Assembly (NCBI GenBank): GCA_013032095.1
Contig: WQBJ01000027.1
Location: forward strand, 1 to 49,339
DNA: 49,339 nt
DNA from: Ruegeria atlantica
GTDB taxonomy: Bacteria > Pseudomonadota > Alphaproteobacteria > Rhodobacterales > Rhodobacteraceae
Direction of reading: 5' to 3'
Part shown: positions 46,501 to 49,339 of the stretch, piece after piece
Numbering within the stretch: position 1 is the stretch's first letter
Layout of the letters: each line of letters starts with the position of its first letter
Notes under the pieces: model-generated
Database searches by the model: none
The model's input: only the letters and a program-made list of their open reading frames with translations
Told to the model about the DNA's origin: nothing
Made by a program: the position numbers and the translations under genes

Positions 46501-49339
46501 ACGCCGCCACGGACAGCGATACCTATGTATTGAAAGGAGATGTCTGGGGCGAAGATATCTTTTTGGATTTCAACACCACGCATGACGTGATCGTCTTTGA
46601 TCGCGTAACCGGTGTCAGCAATTTTGCTGAACTGCAGAGCGTGATGAGTGAAACCGACGGTTACACACTCATCAAAATAAGCGACGGAAACCAAGTCCGT
46701 CTGGACGGTGCAACAGGGCTGACAGAGAATAATTTCCGATTTGTCAACACAAACGCGCCCTCTGCCAATGATGACTTCTATCAATTCACAGCGGACGGAA
46801 CAACCAAGGTTCTGAACGTGTTGAACAACGACACGGACAGCGACACGGCCAAAGAAAACCTGACCCTGGTCAACGCCAGCGCCGCAAACGGCCGGGTGGA
46901 AATCAACCCTGCAGACGGCACATTGTACTACACGCCATATGCGGGTTTCACCGGCGAGGACACGATCAGCTATACAATCTATGATGATCAGGGCAATACC
47001 GCCGATGGTCTTGCCACCGTGATTGTCAACGCGGTTACCATCAATGGTGCGCCGCAGGTCGGGAAAATACTCACTGCGGACGCTTCCGGCCTCTCTGATC
47101 TGGACGGGCTGTCCAATACCAACACCGTTACCTACAAGTGGCAATATTCTGTTGACGATGGAGCAACCTGGAAAGACATCGCCGGAGCGAGTTCAGACAG
47201 TTACAAGCTGACAGACAGCGAGATTGGAAACTTGGTGCGTGCCGTGGTCAGCTATACCGACGACGCGAACAATTCGGAAACAGTCACCAGTCCCGCATCA
47301 ACCATCGGAGAATTTGTCGACACTCCGGACGGTGCTGGCCATTTTTACGGCAGTGGCGGGGATGACGTTTTTTTCGGAAATCACACGGACGGCGCTTACG
47401 TCGCAGGCAACGGCAACGATGTTGTGTATGCGGGCAGCGGCAATTCGGTTCTGTACGGAGAAAATGGCAATGACAGCCTGATTGGCGGCGCGGGCCATGA
47501 CACCCTGAGAGCTATAGACGGGGCAGACACCCTTTATGGCGGTGCGGGAGATGATAGGTACCAGCTTTGGTTTAGAGACGGCAATTCAGACAGGATCGTT
47601 ATCCAGGGCAACAACTCTGGCAATGATGTCGTTATTGCCTTTGAGGTCTACGCCAACGATGGCATAGATGACATAATCGTTTTGGACGGCGTTTTGAACA
47701 ACCAGAACGAGATCATCAGCTCCTTTGATGACCTGCAAATCACCGAATCCGACGGCGTCAGCGAGATTGAGTTCAGCACCGGCAACGAGATTACAGTCTA
47801 TGCAACGGGGCTGACGGCCGCGAATTTTGAATTCATAACCTCAGCTGCTCCAACAGCTGTGGCTGATGCAGTTACCATCGATGAGGACAGCGGCCCCACG
47901 ACAATTGATGTTGTCGCAAACGATACCGACAGTGACACGGCCAAAGAGGATCTGACCCTTGTGCGGGCGAGTGTGGACAACGGCACAGTTGAAATTGATT
48001 ATGCAAACAACGTGCTGATCTACACGCCGGATGATGATTACCACGGGCAGGCCACGATCACCTACGAAATCTACGACGATCAGGGCAACCTCTCGGAGGG
48101 CACTGCCACGGTCACGGTGGACCCGGTCAATGACGCACCAATGGTTGCGGCCGCGTCGGCCATCATCGCGGCCACCGAGGACGGAAATGCCGTTTCTGTG
48201 AACCTGCTGGACGGAGCATCGGACATTGAGGGCGATGCGCTCCACTTGGTTCTGCAGACCCCCCTGCCGGAAGGCGTCACCATAAGCGGAACCGATCTGA
48301 CACTGGACCCCTCGCACACCGTCTTCCAGGACCTGGCCGATGGCGAACAGCGCAATGTTCAGGTCTTCTACAGCATCAATGACAGCAATGGCGGCAGTAG
48401 TGTTTTGCAGACCGTCACATTTGCCGTTACCGGAACCAATGACGCCCCAACGGTTGTGGCGGCGCTAACCGCCCCGGCCACCGAGGACGGAAATGCCGTT
48501 TCTGTGAACCTGCTGGAAGGTGCCTCGGACATTGACGGTGGTGATACGCTCCGCCTGGTTCTTCCAGACCCCCTGCCCGAAGGCATCACCATAAGCGGAA
48601 CCAATCTGACACTGGACCCCTCGCACGCCGCCTTCCAGGAGCTGGCCGACGGCGAACAGCGCAATTTTCAGGTCTCCTACAGCATCGAGGACGGCAATGG
48701 CGGCAGTGTACCGCAGACCGTCACATTTACCGTCACTGGCACCGATGACATTCCGGTGCTGACCCCGGCTACCGGTTTTGTAACCGAGGACGACACCGGC
48801 AATGGCGACACCATGCTGACGACCAGCGGCACGCTGGACCCGGGCACCGGCGGCGATGCTGGGGAGGACAAGTTCCAGCCGGCCACCGGCCTGACAGGCA
48901 TCTACGGGTCGCTGGACATCGATGCCAACGGCAACTGGACCTACAGCGCTGACAACAGCCAGAGCGTCATCCAGGACCTGCAGCCGGGCACCCACCTGAC
49001 CGATATCTTCACGGTCACCAGCGCCGACAGGGTGACCAAAACCACGGTGACCATCAAGATCCACGGCGCCGATGACATCCCGGTGCTGACCGCGGGAACC
49101 GGGTCGGTGACCGAGGATGATACCGGCAATGGCAACACCATACTGACGACCAGCGGCACGCTGGACCCGGGCACCGGCGGCGATGCCGGGGAGGACAAGT
49201 TCCTGCCGGTCACCGGCCTGACCGGCAGCTACGGATCGCTGGACATCGATGCCAACGGCAACTGGACCTACAGCGCCGACAACGGCCAGAGCGCGATCCA
49301 GGACCTGCAGCCGGGCACCAACCTGACCGATATCTTCAC
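37533..49339 (+). CDS. Giant RTX/VCBS-repeat secreted protein, 3' partial
   Basis: One uninterrupted frame of at least 3,935 codons begins at the ATG at 37533 (preceded by GCGAGGCCAATCAA) and is still open at the window end. The N-terminus (MSDYFNFDIDTSETDNEWFS) has no signal peptide, as expected for type I secretion. Order by residue: helical region 1-900 with hydrophobic stretches at about 566-620 (GATAGLIETLVAVPGFGSRF) and 660-705 (LAANLALTIAAIFVKTAFGA); scattered RTX-like turns near 990-1010 and 1150-1185; RTX block 1806-1860 (GSDYLEGGAGNDIYLGG); LamG-like domain 2009-2176; beta-rich module 2330-2500 (LDHNWKNITLANSF); RTX block 2880-2990 (GGTGHDTLIGGEGDDTIYAG); cadherin-like domain 3076-3168; Ig-like domain 3170-3256; RTX block 3270-3343; second cadherin-like domain 3436-3530; then tandem repeats. 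The hydrophobic helices recall pore-forming RTX proteins, the rest large adhesins. Export probably uses the ABC-HlyD pair at 30186-33301. Confidence 0.9.
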   Translation, partial: MSDYFNFDIDTSETDNEWFSDLLESMFAEHKFYDELTYGFTDSDGGSVDFSSIDTTGSTGVLEFCMYYGVAEAWHHYSGPFAQAEAIRNKGLVAISMQKYVSYFASVEARYQAATEYGGHDDVIDMFENGSSQFWAYVSTCLMDDFTTILWGVFAVGRWVHWRNVDSILKWHQANSAQYGITYGGYEDLSRDLSNDVGLGSMKDLHMGLLSHAATRLHRTALLNSADARLRELFVQAGYTDIGGLANSPVEELTLHYYTELSNIGADMTDDSQHRLAMRIMQVDLMPLALEFANLSDAYGKAVRQEYIYSSISIHMDAKTRNTLLEGLAAQKAALETQLDAVYVDIHEVMKDRFNTHWGAGYADVYDNNFEWLTVRSLENIQNYGSSDAQFQNENRALLTSMFTDANLNRHLNVINDNWNLPDSMMMAGTFTSSDRVWLGVGAAADSLSTISKVVQLAAFGGWRNQSDMETIDIVNQYFRLVGTFTEALWFGAWMFPKLLPSKAVSGLGVFSLTLNATAIGMDLHVYRRTLDEIQDANDAAQENGEDPLYTEEALAMLEAQFYLSIAAHVTGATAGLIETLVAVPGFGSRFAKTAAWAGPALAGLSAMISAIQLAELAELNNREQIIADIKERDDFFSAELSGWMEAKLQAEYQWTVTEMALELAANLALTIAAIFVKTAFGATFVGLASFVVGIGLLVSAIMKNEELKKRIEDLRDEILDDGNRTLPEFADLSYEAEIEEVAEQYYEFFQDLFDRSDFDSATLLGSVGLGESAYQALVEAKWFGDIPRYSKNFGLAYWDGAAVEDVSREDVAETPFGRSTVTLTDVPGDRRYLTFSNPFIQAEIDGYYTLKTHRYYMNDRPDKPHELWDFEDHPESGNWQLLNCLPEIIPYHETVYQEQGGGTYTYSSLATTYGNTGVAEGWEIIDDDAGTSTMFDIKLFSNEIYYEIREFILRTHAPGGTGDYRVEVRPAYTGEWTTVLSDLSIEAKGGDDIYVARGVYVNFDGGEGFDSAHYQSESNLSRGIRILGYSDQFSADWSLLSGADEIEANFMRVEKILAAGSDYLREVIYKLVETSRSSSIGMGEDLHEDVGLWFKDVKEIAIVQPATREQDTRVYDDLRNVEKLVATNFADYIDLRGHTAETSGGVVELYTLGGNDTVFGEETLEILSTGSGDDLIDISAIQESRIQAYLDVVNPPPPADWWVHGYGPHNPYFSYFNDYVDPMGITNSDVTWEPDDVYITGGDGYDILHWGSTNFDTLAALYFDMTNNLLATHADKMPNPFENIIINDVEEIRFVLDPTQTNAWTPKAQENTEFKSPFLTDKDTTVANFYVKDFNDIVATVLQPLDTYTVYSPQFFKTTYILDVATEPDRLGVEGWALIGSYLDDIDVLLSLNEANAWDVFENQLNLRAFYDSVNGDRDGVVDILESTNFITVHNEEDIEDLEVDVYQGIYTHGVQADGAFVSEVEASYVYESMSDVEIQKLVDFLVQNATASYDAHSHQIWLNDGFTPPDATELGLVDGENSQITPDRLDVNISGFDQIEVFESLQYFEEGKTYSFKLPDETPVPAGAMWTAFQIGDASYYLWSPDEEVQFTAPSSGYLPVKLVCPLIEEEDKSSPYGVMVKLPGETEYQPFGASTESLRVPGQEPFETQETIATYYSRDGTVSAITGHEGDIAGILAAGQKVEFRGQIRLEAGQYCEFIDNATGFSKLSIEGTPVFAGASLQYGLFGAPSITSGSFTAAEDETALYYFTYVVENLSDHDMSYSLAMRTPAIDSRYFVLKGETGGTKAAIDAQNLDEGQMFYGSDRSDVIIGTGFSDFLVGEIGSDYLEGGAGNDIYLGGTGADTIVWESGHDLVVWTGKDNIEHDVFQVPYEALWNTPIRLGDDLVFVAQTGSLTVAGYADIWEAKHGIELYDGSQESFYQSPIWPSEFWADYWAAHNSEEFISAREDFLNIEETLYGEKFFDLLWNLAKEHGRLTFKLLNALGNACYSEQIGMYGGEGGNDPVLLEFETSSQGICLDFEDWLEFGDESVEFSFTVSARLIAPTTSKRQYLLNIEGEDGSHIRLYQDEEDPTALTFSYSKGNNGSVLHTFSMNGLITEGEWAKYAVSIDLSDHGSIRLYKDGLLYHEYVPDPASFATFEPICAFLGGNGKDDSEGITGWLSDPMFFNKVVDGDDVAPSSTPFSMLTGWSYFTAPDNETYTRDADEGLLSNLGEAYEYVVSHVWAEKSLDKGYWDDALTREDFLTNVEGQASDFVLYASTDGGRTVRITVEEDGSYSIDLLSSEFQQQLKVGETDEITFGYEVTDNFGVVTDSNVTVTIEGAGNPVGEWGTTDLDHNWKNITLANSFDEVPVVIAFIETVNGTEFVEVEVSNVTKSSFDIRLRELDSLGGDHVIESVKYLAVEPGEHHMPDGSVLYAGSTQLTGGEWSALDTGSLSNDPGDTLIFSTIANNNMANWVGDRIGYDLDTQTFQSQLIVTPNTQFFGGYGVPSSDLNYIAVQNIAEGTFYNAFNAFVYSEFAQSLAGRDVDFAEIITPVIDVNAQATYDHTAIVKFDGTASQSRLYIQQNTVGDRHSDLPAEFNRTTVNILDFHEDQGLLIAEDLPGGHFENFELIDLNQPGEIFTTGAGHQDIAGSAGQQTVRHNAANNFWVRSFDGGDGYDILEITILDDKTAIEVSGLTRAQPKDEDGQYGEIETLSDEQEILEPEDGGSVVTYAEVTITTPEGEYSIYIHNVELLRIMAGSDELVGSGVTVNGWQYGFDVEYVDELFLEVHYDEINADGIGIFSEWLPEHSEIPIDFDQFVDYYGSGEVTLELIGEDAGLFYVSPSGNTILASGFANGTSPFNYDAPGDADGDGIFQFGVNVYLDGDLVEYAPIQLKISDEDGTAGDDILVFYNMDFFWETDTNYFSGDGNDTLIADDLPYYGLGRTRYFGGNGDDVFYNRGGGGSFLGEAGNDILFGGTGHDTLIGGEGDDTIYAGTGNNLSYGADAATDSDTYVLKGDVWGEDIFLDFNTTHDVIVFDRVTGVSNFAELQSVMSETDGYTLIKISDGNQVRLDGATGLTENNFRFVNTNAPSANDDFYQFTADGTTKVLNVLNNDTDSDTAKENLTLVNASAANGRVEINPADGTLYYTPYAGFTGEDTISYTIYDDQGNTADGLATVIVNAVTINGAPQVGKILTADASGLSDLDGLSNTNTVTYKWQYSVDDGATWKDIAGASSDSYKLTDSEIGNLVRAVVSYTDDANNSETVTSPASTIGEFVDTPDGAGHFYGSGGDDVFFGNHTDGAYVAGNGNDVVYAGSGNSVLYGENGNDSLIGGAGHDTLRAIDGADTLYGGAGDDRYQLWFRDGNSDRIVIQGNNSGNDVVIAFEVYANDGIDDIIVLDGVLNNQNEIISSFDDLQITESDGVSEIEFSTGNEITVYATGLTAANFEFITSAAPTAVADAVTIDEDSGPTTIDVVANDTDSDTAKEDLTLVRASVDNGTVEIDYANNVLIYTPDDDYHGQATITYEIYDDQGNLSEGTATVTVDPVNDAPMVAAASAIIAATEDGNAVSVNLLDGASDIEGDALHLVLQTPLPEGVTISGTDLTLDPSHTVFQDLADGEQRNVQVFYSINDSNGGSSVLQTVTFAVTGTNDAPTVVAALTAPATEDGNAVSVNLLEGASDIDGGDTLRLVLPDPLPEGITISGTNLTLDPSHAAFQELADGEQRNFQVSYSIEDGNGGSVPQTVTFTVTGTDDIPVLTPATGFVTEDDTGNGDTMLTTSGTLDPGTGGDAGEDKFQPATGLTGIYGSLDIDANGNWTYSADNSQSVIQDLQPGTHLTDIFTVTSADRVTKTTVTIKIHGADDIPVLTAGTGSVTEDDTGNGNTILTTSGTLDPGTGGDAGEDKFLPVTGLTGSYGSLDIDANGNWTYSADNGQSAIQDLQPGTNLTDIF
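48129..48743 (+). repeat. Two tandem 102-103-residue repeats in the giant gene
   Basis: Copies at 48129-48437 and 48438-48743 encode NDAPxVxAA...ATEDGNAVSVNLL...GASDI modules with long runs of identical bases (for example the region of GAGGACGGAAATGCC in both). They are cadherin/Ig-like extracellular repeats. The near-identity points to recent duplication or continuing recombination. Confidence 0.85.
48744..49339 (+). repeat. 327-bp VCBS tandem repeats, array leaves the window
   Basis: A full copy at 48744-49070 and a partial one from 49071 to the edge share a 327-base (109-residue) period and are nearly identical. The coded unit is a VCBS repeat: TEDDTGNG, TTSGTLDPGTGGDAGEDKF, YGSLDIDANGNWTYSADN, and LQPGTxLTDIF. 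The number of further copies cannot be seen. Confidence 0.9.

Noticed and set aside
46017..47144. 375-codon minus-strand frame and several others antisense to the giant gene
   Set aside because: They mirror the repetitive, GC-biased codons of the RTX/VCBS gene and have no motifs; they are shadow frames.
1..49339. CRISPR array, tRNA or rRNA genes, plasmid replication genes
   Set aside because: I looked for spaced identical repeats, cloverleaf-like segments and Rep/Par-type proteins and saw none; a tRNA scan would be needed to exclude a missed tRNA.

Overview
The window looks like an accessory, plasmid-like or genomic-island segment of a marine-type alphaproteobacterium. This is inferred from an HvrA-type H-NS protein, Roseobacter-like insertion sequence relics, and a type I secretion pair with a very large RTX/VCBS protein; no rRNA, tRNA or core marker fixes the taxon. 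Coding density is uneven. Intact genes and operons are separated by 0.3-1.3 kb of decayed DNA in which fragments of at least five insertion sequence families can still be read (IS607, IS3, IS6, IS256, IS5).

Left part (1-14.5 kb). The window opens inside a Fanzor-like TnpB gene that has lost its zinc-ribbon cysteines. It is followed by a secreted subtilase with an autotransporter-like end and a broken IS607-type serine recombinase. Next come small hypothetical genes, a TIGR03032-type protein, a lone MurE-like ligase with an altered DAP motif, IS relics, a truncated C39-like protein, and an AraC regulator followed by a small protein of unknown family. An H-NS-like silencer closes the region.

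Middle part (15.4-28.9 kb). A compact minus-strand block of very short, overlapping, phage-like genes surrounds a DUF5131 (Gp37/Gp68) protein that lacks the family's cysteine motif. A two-component system (OmpR/EnvZ type) follows, then a second AraC regulator paralogous to the first. The centre is a tightly coupled four-gene operon: MarR regulator, EamA exporter, cupin, and a fused HisC-like aminotransferase-methyltransferase. It ends at a 12-bp UUCG hairpin. Just beyond lies a paralogue of the small unknown protein from the left part, so the AraC/small-protein pairing occurs twice in this window.

Right part (30.2-49.3 kb). A minus-strand HlyD-ABC type I secretion pair and an NptA-like Na/phosphate transporter precede a plus-strand giant gene that starts at 37533 and is still open at the window edge (at least 3,935 codons). 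Its product has no signal peptide. It carries helical hydrophobic segments, RTX blocks, a LamG-like domain, cadherin/Ig-like domains and near-identical VCBS repeats. It is the obvious substrate of the adjacent secretion pair; no TolC-type outer-membrane component is visible.
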